This document shows, piece after piece, positions 35,337-44,401 of a DNA stretch of 64,000 bases (within the stretch, counting starts at the first letter, position 1; each line of letters starts with the position of its first letter). Source of the stretch: Dehalogenimonas sp. WBC-2 (GTDB lineage Bacteria > Chloroflexota > Dehalococcoidia > Dehalococcoidales > Dehalococcoidaceae); NCBI GenBank assembly GCA_001005265.1, contig CP011392.1, forward strand, positions 62,001 to 126,000, given 5' to 3'. The notes beneath the pieces were generated by a model, which saw only the letters and a program-made list of their open reading frames with translations, made no database searches and was not told the DNA's origin. The position numbers and the translations under genes are program-made.

Positions 35337-35764
35337 CTACAATGCATTAATTGTAGCACTTTGGGAATATAATACAAGTCAGTGATAGTAATCTTACTAA
35401 ATAAGAACATGATATATTGGTATATCCCGAGTGACTAGTATGTTTTACCAACTTCTGTTCGGTGTTTCTTGATCTTCAACAATCATAGGCGTTTGAATAC
35501 TACCCCTGCCATCTAGTGGCTTTTGCCACCACCAACTGATTTTCTGCGGTCAATTTTGTTTTTCCGGATGGAACCCCCTTATGAACCTTCCTTGTGGAAT
35601 CTTTCTCAATGCGACATTCCCCCCCTTTTTTACTTGACTTTGGTCTGCTCAGTCAGTCTTACCTTGAATCGGCCTTTGCCCTGTCTTCTGTGAATTCCTT
35701 AATTGATATAAACTACTAAGGATTGATTCCAGCGCACAATGGGATGGAATGTCATTGGGTTTTA
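35337..35764. other. Intergenic region without a recognisable gene
   Basis: 428 bases between the DOMON lipoprotein and the PstS-like gene, both on the minus strand. Short AT-rich part near 35350-35420 (with a possible minus-strand promoter for the DOMON gene) and a pyrimidine-rich part with a C8/T6 run near 35615-35632. No tRNA, hairpin terminator or credible open frame was found. Confidence 0.5.
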
Positions 35765-36691
35765 TCAGGGGTAAAACAGCCTCAGATATCCTCCAGCCAT
35801 GACTTTACCCTGGCCTTCTTCCGATAGGCAGTAATCGATAAAGTCTTTGATGACACCGGTTGGAGTACCATCGGTATAGAAAAAGAGCGGACGGTAGATC
35901 GGAAAAATCCCGGCGGTAGTGGTTTCCAGACAGGCTTTTGTCGGTTCATCACCTATGTTGCGTACAATCCAAGTAGGTGTCACTTCTTGGGTGACAGTAG
36001 CAACCGGAATGAAAAAGATAGCATTAGGGTCATCGGTGACCAAATCAAGACCTTCATCAGCGGTTGATAGAAAGATCACATTGGCGCCGAACTGAATAGA
36101 ATGGTCCTCAGTTGGAAGCCCGGCCATATGCAGCACTTTGTACACGAAAAAGTTATAAGCTTCAGATCTTGGAGGCATGGCGTAGACCCGGATAGGGGCG
36201 TAGTTGCCGCCAAGTTCTTTCCAATTAACAATTTGCCCACTATAGATCGCAGAAACTTGGGCGATAGTCAATAATTCAACCGGGTTTGTTGGATAGCGAA
36301 TGATGGACAGGGCATCAGAAGCGATACGGATTTCATATGGTTCAATGCCATCAGTTTTGGCTTGCTCTACCTCTGCTGGTGTTGGTTGAGGCATAGCCTG
36401 GTAAATTGCGGCGGTACCATCAAGGACAGATAAACCTGAAGTGTTGTCCTCAATAACAGTGATAGTGACTCCAAGATGGTGGCTCATATATTCTGCCGCC
36501 CAAACTCTTGAAAGAGGCGCCACCAGACTGTTGCCACGGATGATGAAGGTTCCGGATAGACTATCTGTTGTTAGTGGCGGGTCAGAATTGTTATCAGCGC
36601 CCGCGTCGCCGGGGTCAGAGAATGCCAAGACCGCCAACACTACCACAACTAATACTCCTAGCGGTGCCAGCCATTTCTTGTTCAGAGGCAT
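35765..36691 (-). CDS. PstS-like periplasmic binding protein linked to rdhA
   Basis: A 308-residue protein with an N-terminal hydrophobic segment (WLAPLGVLVVVVLAVLAF) that lacks a lipobox Cys and may stay as a membrane anchor. The remainder is a type II periplasmic-binding (PstS/phosphate-binding superfamily) fold: GTFIIRGNSLVAPLSRVWAAEYM, VSAIYSGQIVNWKELGG, and FIDYCLSEEGQGKVMAGGYL near the end. The phosphate-loop SGT motif of true PstS is replaced by YAMPPRSEAYNFF, so another ligand or no ligand is likely. Its ATG follows the stop of an rdhA gene by 16 bases, so the two are probably co-transcribed. Confidence 0.82.
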   Translation of the reverse strand: MPLNKKWLAPLGVLVVVVLAVLAFSDPGDAGADNNSDPPLTTDSLSGTFIIRGNSLVAPLSRVWAAEYMSHHLGVTITVIEDNTSGLSVLDGTAAIYQAMPQPTPAEVEQAKTDGIEPYEIRIASDALSIIRYPTNPVELLTIAQVSAIYSGQIVNWKELGGNYAPIRVYAMPPRSEAYNFFVYKVLHMAGLPTEDHSIQFGANVIFLSTADEGLDLVTDDPNAIFFIPVATVTQEVTPTWIVRNIGDEPTKACLETTTAGIFPIYRPLFFYTDGTPTGVIKDFIDYCLSEEGQGKVMAGGYLRLFYP

Positions 36692-36707
36692 TTATTAACT
36701 CCGTTAG

Positions 36708-38117
36708 TTACCAATCCTTAACTCCAAAACCCTTTAGTTCGTCATAAGGCCAAGTGGCGAGATTGCGGTTCCACCAGCCAGTCAATTCCTCAGGACTTCT
36801 TTGACGGGCATACCCGAAGGTTCGGTCCATGTTGGCGAAAAAGCTGTTCAGCACCGGGGTGGTGCCAATAGTAGCCCTGGCTAGTTCATGGATGGCAGCT
36901 TCCGGGGGGTGGTTGAAAGGGCAGCTCAACTGGCAATTGGAACAGTCATGCGGCCCGCCCCATTCGGCGCATTTTTGCCAGTGCTGGTGCCAACCTTTAA
37001 AGCCGCCGCGGTTCCATTCACCGGCTACATCCCATGAGGTGTCATCGGCCAAAGATAACGCCCCTGAAGGACAAACCTCGGCACAGCGTTTACAAGATTT
37101 ACAAAATTCAAGGACACCGGCGTCTATAGGTTTGGTCGGTTGCAGGGGCAGGTCGGTAATCGCCCAGTCGATGTAACGGATGGCAAGACCGTAATCCGGA
37201 GAACATGAATGAGCAGTTCGTCCCTGTTCAGCAAGGCCGGAAAACAGACCAAACGGCACATTTGCTCTAGTGTCCGGTTGCAGTGCAGCATAGCCCAGAC
37301 CATGCAGAAAACCGGTAATATTCCAACGTATCTGCGGAGCATGAGAATAGGAAGCATTGCGGGCAACCTGCCCTAGTTCAAAAACCTTGTTCCGCCACGG
37401 GTCACCTTCGTTTGTCCGCAGTGAATAAAGGCTCTGGGCGTAATTTTGTTTGACAATCCAGGTAACTATCCAGCGACATTTGGTGGGTATATGATAAACG
37501 CCCTGTGAGTCCTGAAAACCGGTATCTATGTCTTCCCAGACAGTCGTCCCAAGATCAAATAATCTTTTTGTATGGTCGTTAACTTCTATCGCACCAAGGC
37601 GGGGCGCTCCATATAAATGAGCGGCCGCCTGCATCATCTGGAGGTTTTCCTCGGGTGTACCCTGCCATTGACCGCTGGCACCCCTATAAGCTGGTGGGGA
37701 AGTGAGCGTGTTACCTTGCCAACCCAGGTACTGTTTGTTGTAATTTTCATAGGTGGCTTCATCAAGTGCCAGGTCCCGTAAAGTTGAGCCAGGTATCGGG
37801 GCATTTATGCCATCAAGCTGTCGCTGGCGGCGCTCGTCAGCTTGTCGTTTATAAATTTCTCCGGGCATGGAATACAGCTTGCGGGTATCATATTGCTTGA
37901 AAATGCTCCAGTCAATTGGTGTTGTCAGGTCTTCGTAGTCCCGCTCCTGTTGCCACCATTTCTTGTAAAGGTGAGTATTCGCCCCGGCAGCTAGTTCATC
38001 CAAGTCATGGAAAGCTGGGGTGGTGGCCATTATTCCGGATATGCCCGCGCCAGCCAAACCAAGACTCTTCATGAAATCACGGCGGCTGATAGAACTGTGA
38101 AATTTAGATTCTTCCAT
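36708..38117 (-). CDS. rdhA: Reductive dehalogenase catalytic subunit (second of tandem pair)
   Basis: A 469-residue RdhA. The Tat motif SRRDFMKSLGLAGAG begins near residue 10; the start at ATG 38117 aligns with other RdhA N-termini (FHSSISRRDFMK). Near the C-terminus are two Fe-S motifs: C339-x2-C342-x2-C345-x3-C349-P (FCKSCKRCAEVCPSGAL) and a second group CAEWGGPHDCSNCQLSCPF. RdhA enzymes reduce organohalides at a corrinoid on the outer face of the membrane, using electrons from H2 via Hup. No rdhB-like anchor gene follows; a PstS-like gene does. The substrate cannot be inferred. Confidence 0.95.
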   Translation of the reverse strand: MEESKFHSSISRRDFMKSLGLAGAGISGIMATTPAFHDLDELAAGANTHLYKKWWQQERDYEDLTTPIDWSIFKQYDTRKLYSMPGEIYKRQADERRQRQLDGINAPIPGSTLRDLALDEATYENYNKQYLGWQGNTLTSPPAYRGASGQWQGTPEENLQMMQAAAHLYGAPRLGAIEVNDHTKRLFDLGTTVWEDIDTGFQDSQGVYHIPTKCRWIVTWIVKQNYAQSLYSLRTNEGDPWRNKVFELGQVARNASYSHAPQIRWNITGFLHGLGYAALQPDTRANVPFGLFSGLAEQGRTAHSCSPDYGLAIRYIDWAITDLPLQPTKPIDAGVLEFCKSCKRCAEVCPSGALSLADDTSWDVAGEWNRGGFKGWHQHWQKCAEWGGPHDCSNCQLSCPFNHPPEAAIHELARATIGTTPVLNSFFANMDRTFGYARQRSPEELTGWWNRNLATWPYDELKGFGVKDW

Positions 38118-38300
38118 TTTAAGATATGCCAAGTTAGTTTTCCGTGTGATTGTTAAGTGAGGGGATGTGTGCTTCTAATTGATGAGCTTGGTATGGCATC
38201 ACTCATATTTAACACTTATATTATGTAATACATTTGTATTTGCGTCAATCCGCCATCATGCTTAGTTATAGTTAGGAACTGATAACTTAAAGATGAAATG

Positions 38301-38337
38301 ACGAAGAAGAGGCGGGTCTTACCCGCCTCTTCTTCGT
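38301..38337 (-). terminator. Strong hairpin after the first rdhA
   Basis: A perfect 17-bp stem (38301-38317 with 38321-38337) around a three-base loop, 32 bases past the rdhA stop at 38369 on the minus strand. Only a weak T-tract follows, so it may act as terminator and as a 3' stabiliser. It separates the two rdhA messages. Confidence 0.8.
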
Positions 38338-38368
38338 TTCCCAAGTTGAAAACAACCTTCGGAGGATA

Positions 38369-39865
38369 CTATTTCTTGTAACCACCGTCGAAAGAAGAAA
38401 CAGTGGTGTCCATACCCAGAACAGGGAAGGAACGATCCCACCAATCTTCAGCTTTCTGTGAATCAGCACCGTAGTTGAACAACTCGCCCATCTGGAAGAA
38501 GAAGTGGTTGAGTGGTCCGATGCCAACATTGGCAATGGTGCCACGGATGACTTCATGCACCATGGCACCCTTATTGGTGGTAAAAGTACAGTTGCCCCAG
38601 CACACATTGCAGCCGTTGGCCTCGGTGCGGAACAGGCGGCATAGGGCGCCGTCGCTCCAGTATTCCTTGGTGCCAGCATGATGCATCAAGTTAGGTTTGC
38701 CGTTGATGTCCGGAATATCCCATGACGGTCCTTTGTCCAGCGAAATAACTTTAGGCGGACAGGCGCGGGCGCATTTGCCGCAGTCGGCGCAGAACTTGAA
38801 CTGACCGGCATCAATAGGATAGGTCGGCGCAACTGGCATATCGGTGATGTAGGAGTGGATACGGCCGATAGGTCCGAGTTCCGGTGTCAGACCGTAGAGA
38901 TTCTGGCGGGAGCTTTCACAGACACCGGTGAGGTTGGCCACAGCGACTTCGACGAAGGGGTAGTTGGAGTCGCCGCCATCACCAATCATCTGATAACCGA
39001 AGTAGCGCAGGAAGTTGAAGACAGACGGTTTGAGCGAGGTGGCTACAAAGTCAGAGCTGTTGAAGCGGCCGCTCATAGCAGGGGTGGCGCGGGATAACTC
39101 ATGAGACATATGCTCCCAGTGAACCAGATGATACATCTGGTTTTTGCCTGGGACTGCCAAAGCGGTAGAAGTCTCATAGGCGGTATCAACCGTATCATCA
39201 ATGATGAATTTCTTGTCGGCGTTGTGTTTGATATTTGTACACAATAGTTTTGTGCGGTCCAGGGTGCTGAACTCACCGTAGCCGCTGACAGCGGCCCCGA
39301 CAAACTTCTGGTAGGCGTTTAGCATATGGGTATTTTCTTCAGGGGTGCCGTTCCATTTAGGCTCACCACGCTCGGTGGGTGTGGCGACACCTTTATAAAC
39401 AGAACCGCCGCCCTTGGTCCAGGTGGAACTGGTACTGGCGCCGACCCATGACTTGCTGACATAAGAAGACCAAGAAGTAGTTACTGCAGCTTTGAGGGCC
39501 AGACAGCGGGGGCTGAAACCAGGATCGTTGGCAGCAATGCTGGCATTGTCAACCTCGGAACCCTTGGAGGAAGCGGCATCGGCGCGGGCTTGGCCATGAT
39601 AATAGGCCCACATTTCGGTCTGCTGTCCGGTGTTGGTCGGGTTGGGACGGCCCATGATGTCCCAATCGATCTCGGTGGTGGGATTATGCTCTTCACGCTC
39701 TTTAACCCACCAGGGGCGTTTCTGCATGGTGGCACCGGTGGAGATGAGTTCATCAACATCATGGAACACCGGGGTAACGGCAGCTGCGGCTCCGATGCCA
39801 CCGGTGGCGACAGCCATGAACTTCATGAAATCCCTGCGACTGATTGTACTGTGAAACTTTTGCAC
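38369..39865 (-). CDS. rdhA: Reductive dehalogenase catalytic subunit (first of tandem pair)
   Basis: A 498-residue RdhA. Tat motif SRRDFMKFMAVATGGIGAAAA near residue 9; start codon GTG with AGGAG upstream. The Fe-S ligands are C359-x2-C362-x2-C365-x3-C369-P (FCADCGKCARACPP) and CRLFRTEANGCNVCWGNC (C-x10-C-x2-C-x3-C). The corrinoid-binding region between residues about 200 and 340 has no DHxxG motif, as is usual for RdhA. It lies downstream of a B12-binding radical SAM gene and a lipoprotein gene, on the same strand, and no rdhB gene fits in the 128-base gap before it or the 231-base gap after it. Confidence 0.96.
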   Translation of the reverse strand: MQKFHSTISRRDFMKFMAVATGGIGAAAAVTPVFHDVDELISTGATMQKRPWWVKEREEHNPTTEIDWDIMGRPNPTNTGQQTEMWAYYHGQARADAASSKGSEVDNASIAANDPGFSPRCLALKAAVTTSWSSYVSKSWVGASTSSTWTKGGGSVYKGVATPTERGEPKWNGTPEENTHMLNAYQKFVGAAVSGYGEFSTLDRTKLLCTNIKHNADKKFIIDDTVDTAYETSTALAVPGKNQMYHLVHWEHMSHELSRATPAMSGRFNSSDFVATSLKPSVFNFLRYFGYQMIGDGGDSNYPFVEVAVANLTGVCESSRQNLYGLTPELGPIGRIHSYITDMPVAPTYPIDAGQFKFCADCGKCARACPPKVISLDKGPSWDIPDINGKPNLMHHAGTKEYWSDGALCRLFRTEANGCNVCWGNCTFTTNKGAMVHEVIRGTIANVGIGPLNHFFFQMGELFNYGADSQKAEDWWDRSFPVLGMDTTVSSFDGGYKK

Positions 39866-39993
39866 TTAATTCTCCTAATACTATTTTTTCGGTTCTTTCG
39901 ACCTCGCGACAGGCCAAACCTGGGTTGCTGAATACACCGTTTATGTTTGTTATCTGTAGACCATCACCCCCTTAGTAATTTCCAGGCTGATTA

Positions 39994-40572
39994 TTAGCTA
40001 TTTTGGCCTATACCTTCGGCGGCTATTTCGTTGCCGCCGGTGGTGACGGGGTAGTCGTTGCCGATGTCATTACCGGCATGTAAGCGCGGGAAGCAACTGA
40101 ACTGGACATTCATGTGAGCATTCGGAATCAGTATTGCTCCGTCCTCATCCAGTCCTGCCACGATACCGCGTACTTCTACGGTGTCGGTGACTGCCAGATA
40201 GTTCACATAATCCACATCTGTAAGTTGAGCGCGGATAGCTCCTCCGCCAACCATTACATTAGGCTTGGATTTGCTGACGATAACTGTATTGCGGACATAA
40301 ACTTCCTTACCGATGTATTGTTCATAGTTGGCAATAAGCTCTTCAGCTGACATATCTATCCAGGTGATCTCCTCGATAATGGGGGTTCCGGTGCTGCCGA
40401 GTTGGTTTGCCTGGGAATCGGATCCCATGTCAATGTTTAGGCCGCTACAACCGGACAGGAATGGCATTGCCAACAGCGCTACAAAAGCTGTCAGCAATAG
40501 TACCGGCTTGAAGCGACGGCGCGGTTTGGCAGCGTCAACGCCTACCAATCCCGCCTCCAGATAACTGCGCAT
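39994..40572 (-). CDS. Lipoprotein with possible OB-fold domain
   Basis: A 192-residue protein with a basic N-terminal region (KPRRRFKPVLLL), a hydrophobic segment and the lipobox FLSGC, so it should be lipid-anchored outside the membrane. The middle (EELIANYEQYIGKEVYVRNTVIV, later AVTDTVEVRGIVAGLDEDG) resembles an OB-fold, tRNA_anti-like domain. The last 40 residues are acidic/Gly-rich and likely unstructured. It is encoded between the radical SAM gene and rdhA. Exported lipoproteins near rdhA could assist anchoring, but this is inference. Confidence 0.7.
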   Translation of the reverse strand: MRSYLEAGLVGVDAAKPRRRFKPVLLLTAFVALLAMPFLSGCSGLNIDMGSDSQANQLGSTGTPIIEEITWIDMSAEELIANYEQYIGKEVYVRNTVIVSKSKPNVMVGGGAIRAQLTDVDYVNYLAVTDTVEVRGIVAGLDEDGAILIPNAHMNVQFSCFPRLHAGNDIGNDYPVTTGGNEIAAEGIGQNS

Positions 40573-40641
40573 TATTCTAACCCTACCTCCTTATTTTTAT
40601 TCCCTGTTATCTTGTTCCGTGCGGCCTTCGCCGTCGGATAC

Positions 40642-42111
40642 TCAGGTCTCTTTAGCTGCCAACACAGACGATGACTTCTGTTTGGCATCTTTCATGCCTA
40701 ACGCTCTTCTAAATCTGACCAACCAGGATTCTTTGCCGTTGGCGGCATCCATTAGGGCGTTCAGATAGTTCTTGATAAGGTAGGATAGTGAACCCCAGAA
40801 CTCTTTCGGCGCTTTGATGGCATTGATAAAATAGCCAGGATTGTGGCGCAGCATGAAACGGAAGCGCCGGGTAGCAAAGGTAGTCCGGAAATTGGCCATG
40901 GCTTCATCCATCAGTTTATCCGGGATCCGAGACAGATTGGCCTGCGTGGCGTGGTAGAACTGAAAACCAGACCAGTCGGCCAAGGAACTGGGTACGGTTA
41001 CCAGTTTTTTGTCAACGCATTGATCAAAAAGTACCGTCTTGGGATAAGGTACAAATTTCATAAACAGATATGGAGGGTTGTCTAATCGCTTGATGAAATC
41101 CAGGGTCTCTTTGAAGTCAGCGGCGGTTTCTGTTGGGAACCCGTACTGGATGAACAGTGTGGGGATGATGCGCTGTTTAACCAGATTCCAGAAGGTTTGT
41201 TCAAACTCTTTGACACTGCCCTTGGTGAGCAAATCTAGTATCTTTTGGCTGCCGCTCTCAGCGCCTAGGATAACAGCAGTGCATCCCGCCCTGGACATGA
41301 GTTTGGCATCTTCTTGGGTAACATTGCCGGAAATCTGACAATTCCATTTTAATGAGAGTTTCTTTTTAATCATGATGTGGCAGAATTCGTGCAACCGTGG
41401 TTTGTTGATACCAAAATTATCCCCGGTATACATGATGTAATTGATACCGAATTCCTTATGCATGCGTTCCGATTGGGAAGCAATACGCTCGGCAGAGAGA
41501 TCGGTGACATTCCCTTTGTAGAAAGTGGCGTCGGCGCAGAAGGTGCAGGTATAGGGGCAGCCCCGACTGGTGATAATAGACACATCCCAGTATTTCTTGG
41601 GGTCTACTAGGTGCCAAGCCGGGTCAGGTAGTTCATCCAGATTTTTCAAGAAAGGGCGGGGTTCGTTGATGACAATATCTCCGCCTGATTTCCAGGCCAG
41701 ACCTTTAATATCCGCTAGGCGACCGATACCTTTTTCAATATATTCGGCCAGTTCAAGCAGCGTATATTCCCCAGCGCCGATAATGACATAATCCACATAC
41801 TTTTCAATGAGCGTCTGTTCCGGCAGTGCGCTGGGGTGACGGAAACCCCATGCCGTCTTGATGCCCGGGAACACCTTTTTGAATTCAACTGATTTTTTGA
41901 TTGAATCGGCAATGCAACCCGTGGATACGGAAAAGCCTACGATTGATGGGTTAAAATCAATGAAAGATTCGGCTGTCCGGTCTCCCAGATTGCTGTCATG
42001 CAACATTACCTCATGACCATGCTGTTCCAATACGGCAGCAATGGACAGAAGCTCATCCGGGAATTTAGTGTATACACCGTCCCGCAACGGTATGCTTAAA
42101 AGGATCCTCAT
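40642..42111 (-). CDS. B12-binding radical SAM protein next to rdhA
   Basis: A 489-residue protein: an N-terminal cobalamin-binding Rossmann-like domain (residues about 1-140, with ISIPLRDGVYTKFP-like start and GHEVMLHDSN), then a radical SAM barrel whose CxxxCxxC is RGCPYTCTFC near residues 183-192. The C-terminal 150 residues are specific (FMKFVPYPKTVLFDQ, ATRRFRFMLRHNPGYF). B12-dependent radical SAM enzymes perform methylations and other modifications of unactivated carbons; this subfamily often has unknown substrates. Encoded at the head of the rdhA cluster and divergent from a NarL-type regulator. Confidence 0.88.
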   Translation of the reverse strand: MRILLSIPLRDGVYTKFPDELLSIAAVLEQHGHEVMLHDSNLGDRTAESFIDFNPSIVGFSVSTGCIADSIKKSVEFKKVFPGIKTAWGFRHPSALPEQTLIEKYVDYVIIGAGEYTLLELAEYIEKGIGRLADIKGLAWKSGGDIVINEPRPFLKNLDELPDPAWHLVDPKKYWDVSIITSRGCPYTCTFCADATFYKGNVTDLSAERIASQSERMHKEFGINYIMYTGDNFGINKPRLHEFCHIMIKKKLSLKWNCQISGNVTQEDAKLMSRAGCTAVILGAESGSQKILDLLTKGSVKEFEQTFWNLVKQRIIPTLFIQYGFPTETAADFKETLDFIKRLDNPPYLFMKFVPYPKTVLFDQCVDKKLVTVPSSLADWSGFQFYHATQANLSRIPDKLMDEAMANFRTTFATRRFRFMLRHNPGYFINAIKAPKEFWGSLSYLIKNYLNALMDAANGKESWLVRFRRALGMKDAKQKSSSVLAAKET

Positions 42112-42247
42112 ATAACTCTTTCAGTTGGCTGGAACCTGGTTGGGAGGTTTAGCGACCGACACACTTGTGATAAAGGGTGAATTAAAATATTTCAAAATAC
42201 CATTGATTCAGTTTAACGCTTTTATCTGCCAAATACTATCCGCATCC

Positions 42248-42311
42248 ATGCTTATAACTTCTAAGCATTTAGGATATATTATTAATCAATTTATATCCTA
42301 TGGTATATAAT
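42248..42311 (+). promoter_or_regulatory. Two inverted repeats and -10 box in the radical-SAM/regulator divergent promoter
   Basis: ATGCTTA (42248-42254) pairs with TAAGCAT (42262-42268). TAGGATATA (42270-42278) pairs with TATATCCTA (42292-42300). A TATAAT at 42306-42311 follows, with the second repeat covering the -35 zone of the NarL-type gene. The repeats could also regulate the divergent radical SAM/rdhA operon. Confidence 0.55.
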
Positions 42312-42367
42312 TAAACTATACATGGTTTTCAGCTTTGAGTAAGTTAATAACCGGACAGGAGGTCAGA

Positions 42368-43024
42368 ATGGATAAAATAAAAGTCTATTTAGCGGATAAT
42401 CATGAAATTTTCCGGGTTGGTCTTCGTGCCGTTCTCAGAGATATGCCGGATATTGAAGTGGCTGGTGATTCTGACCTTGGCCCAGGGCTGTTAGATATGA
42501 TAAAAAAAGATAACCCGGATTTCGTATTATTAGATGTGGACCTGGGACGTTCTGACTATTTTAATAATCTTGATCTTATTAAAGTCGAATTCCCGGGGAT
42601 TAAAGTAGTGGCCATGTCTGGTGATGAAAGGCAGATACCTGTTAGAGATGTGCTATCCCGCCGTATTGATGGCTATATCAGGAAGAGTTGTTCGGGTGAA
42701 TTCCTTTGTACTACCATTCAAATGATCGGCCTCGGCGGCAATGTGTGGCAATCGGATATGCTCTATTGCACGTTAGAAGAGGACAAAAACCCTGAAGCCG
42801 CTAAGCAATCTAATTTACTTACCAGTGTGGCCGCTCAAATCTCTTTGCGGGAACGGCAGATACTGACACTTTTGGTAAAAGGGGAGACCAACAAGCAGAT
42901 AGGGAAGGCTATGAATCTGGCCCAGGTGACGGTGAAAAAAACGTTACAAGGTCTTTTTGTCAAACTGGGGGTAACCAACCGAACTCAGGCGGCTATGATG
43001 GCGACACGGTATAAATTGATTTAG
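42368..43024 (+). CDS. NarL/LuxR-family response regulator near rdhA cluster
   Basis: A 218-residue two-domain regulator. Receiver: VYLADNHEIFRVGL, phospho-acceptor in VLLDVDLGRSDY, and Lys in GYIRKSCSGEF. The C-terminal LuxR helix-turn-helix is SLRERQILTLLVKGETNKQIG (core RQILTLLVKGETNK) followed by VTVKKTLQGLFVKLGV. A strong AGGAGG before the ATG at 42368 sets the start. No kinase gene is adjacent. Placement opposite the radical SAM/rdhA operon suggests it regulates dehalogenation genes, which in this group often have two-component or MarR regulators nearby. Confidence 0.9.
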   Translation: MDKIKVYLADNHEIFRVGLRAVLRDMPDIEVAGDSDLGPGLLDMIKKDNPDFVLLDVDLGRSDYFNNLDLIKVEFPGIKVVAMSGDERQIPVRDVLSRRIDGYIRKSCSGEFLCTTIQMIGLGGNVWQSDMLYCTLEEDKNPEAAKQSNLLTSVAAQISLRERQILTLLVKGETNKQIGKAMNLAQVTVKKTLQGLFVKLGVTNRTQAAMMATRYKLI

Positions 43025-43082
43025 TGTTTGGTGCAATACATTTGTATAGGACTCACCTTTTGACGTAAAATAACTTTCTCAT

Positions 43083-43158
43083 GGGCGGCTAGTTCAGTGG
43101 TTAGAACGCCTGCTTCACACGCAGGAAGTCCGTGGTTCGAGTCCACGGCCGCCCACCA
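43083..43158 (+). tRNA. tRNA-Val (anticodon CAC)
   Basis: Acceptor GGGCGGC/GCCGCCC, D arm CTAGTTCAGTGGTTAG, anticodon stem CCTGC/GCAGG with loop TTCACAC (anticodon CAC), T arm GTGGTTCGAGTCCAC, discriminator A, and encoded CCA (43156-43158). It reads GUG valine codons. Confidence 0.95.
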
Positions 43159-43252
43159 CTCCTCAAGCTGACCATGATACTTCAACTGTCCTGCGCGCTG
43201 GGGGTTTGAGGAAAAATGTTGCTCACACACTCAGTTTTGGGCAACACGTTAT

Positions 43253-44332
43253 CTATCCACTGATAACCCCGCTGCCCACCACAACGTCGCTATCATAAAA
43301 GACCACCGTTTGTCCCGGTGCTGGCGCCATTTGGGGTTCCTTAAAAATAACTCTCACCTGTCCCGGACCACTTGGTTCAATAGCGGCAGGCGCGGGTGAA
43401 GCCGCGGATCGGATCCTGGCGGTAACGTACATGCCTGAGGTCAGGTTTTCTATGGCGATCCAGTTCAAGTCTTCGGCGGTGATGTTAGTACGGTATAGCG
43501 CGTCCCTGCTGCCGACGACCAAAGCGTTATTGCCTGTATCAATACGGATGACATAAAGTGGCTCTTTTGACGCTATGCCCAGGCCTTGACGCTGACCAGG
43601 TGTAAAAAATGAGACTCCGGGATGACTGCCAAGGATTGTGCCTGCTTCATCAATTATTGGGCCGGGTACCGCTTCCCCGCAGACTAACTGGCGGTAGCCT
43701 CCGGCGATGAAGTTTTGACTTTCTTCCTTATGAGCTACCGGTAAATCCAGTTTGTCTGCCAGCCGCCGTACCTCTTCCTTTGACAGTTCGCCCAGTGGAA
43801 AGCGCACTGTTTGCAGTTGCTGCTGTGATAGTCTGGAGAGGAAATATGACTGGTCTTTGTCGTGGTCAAGGCCGCGCAGCAGCCGATACCGGTCGGTCGG
43901 TGAGTGGTACTGTACTCTGGCGTAATGACCGGTGACTACATAATCAAAATCTATGCCTGAATGGCGGGCTTTTTCAAGCAGCACCCCCAACTTGATACGC
44001 TGGTTGCAATATACGCATGGGTTGGGTGTTCGGCCGCTTTTATATTCGTCTTTGAAATGGTCAAGGATGATATCCTTATATTCTGCCTTGAGGTCGAAAA
44101 TTAGCAGTTTGATGCCCAGTTTTTCAGCCACTGACCGGGCGTCTGCTACGTCCTCGGCTTCACCTGGACCATAACAGCCGTGTTTATGACTGGTTGCTAC
44201 CGCTGTGGTCTCGTCGCCACCGTATATGGTCATCATAATGCCGGTGACTTCGCAGCCCTGCCTTTGCATCATAGCCGCAGCTACTGCTGAATCCACACCG
44301 CCGCTCAGGGCAACTAACACTTTTTCAACCAT
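43253..44332 (-). CDS. mnmA: tRNA-specific 2-thiouridylase
   Basis: A 359-residue enzyme that thiolates U34 of Lys, Glu and Gln tRNAs. The PP-loop is ALSGGVDSAVAAA; catalytic Cys residues are in NPCVYCNQRIK and the later NFIAGGY region (the second Cys is in RQLVCGEAVPGP); TGHYARV and DQSYFLSRL are family motifs. The middle ends in a beta-barrel domain with FKEPQMAPAPGQTVVFYD. Length is normal. It is followed (minus strand) by the tRNA-Val region. Confidence 0.95.
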   Translation of the reverse strand: MVEKVLVALSGGVDSAVAAAMMQRQGCEVTGIMMTIYGGDETTAVATSHKHGCYGPGEAEDVADARSVAEKLGIKLLIFDLKAEYKDIILDHFKDEYKSGRTPNPCVYCNQRIKLGVLLEKARHSGIDFDYVVTGHYARVQYHSPTDRYRLLRGLDHDKDQSYFLSRLSQQQLQTVRFPLGELSKEEVRRLADKLDLPVAHKEESQNFIAGGYRQLVCGEAVPGPIIDEAGTILGSHPGVSFFTPGQRQGLGIASKEPLYVIRIDTGNNALVVGSRDALYRTNITAEDLNWIAIENLTSGMYVTARIRSAASPAPAAIEPSGPGQVRVIFKEPQMAPAPGQTVVFYDSDVVVGSGVISG

Positions 44333-44401
44333 GTGTTAATCCTTTTTCTCGATGACTCTCATTGAAGCATATCTGGAAATTGATCTTGGGACAACTAGGA
44401 A

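Noticed and set aside
38133-39993. rdhB-like anchor gene beside the tandem rdhA genes
   Set aside because: The gaps (251 and 128 bases) were read in all frames without finding a small multi-helix membrane protein with the RdhB aromatic/Glu motif; the third rdhA is followed by a terminator.
40573-42367. Cobalamin riboswitch near the B12-binding radical SAM and rdhA genes
   Set aside because: No B12-box consensus or the expected long leader was found before these genes.
43021-43230. Minus-strand open frame across the tRNA-Val
   Set aside because: It is the reverse of a clear tRNA gene and has no protein features.
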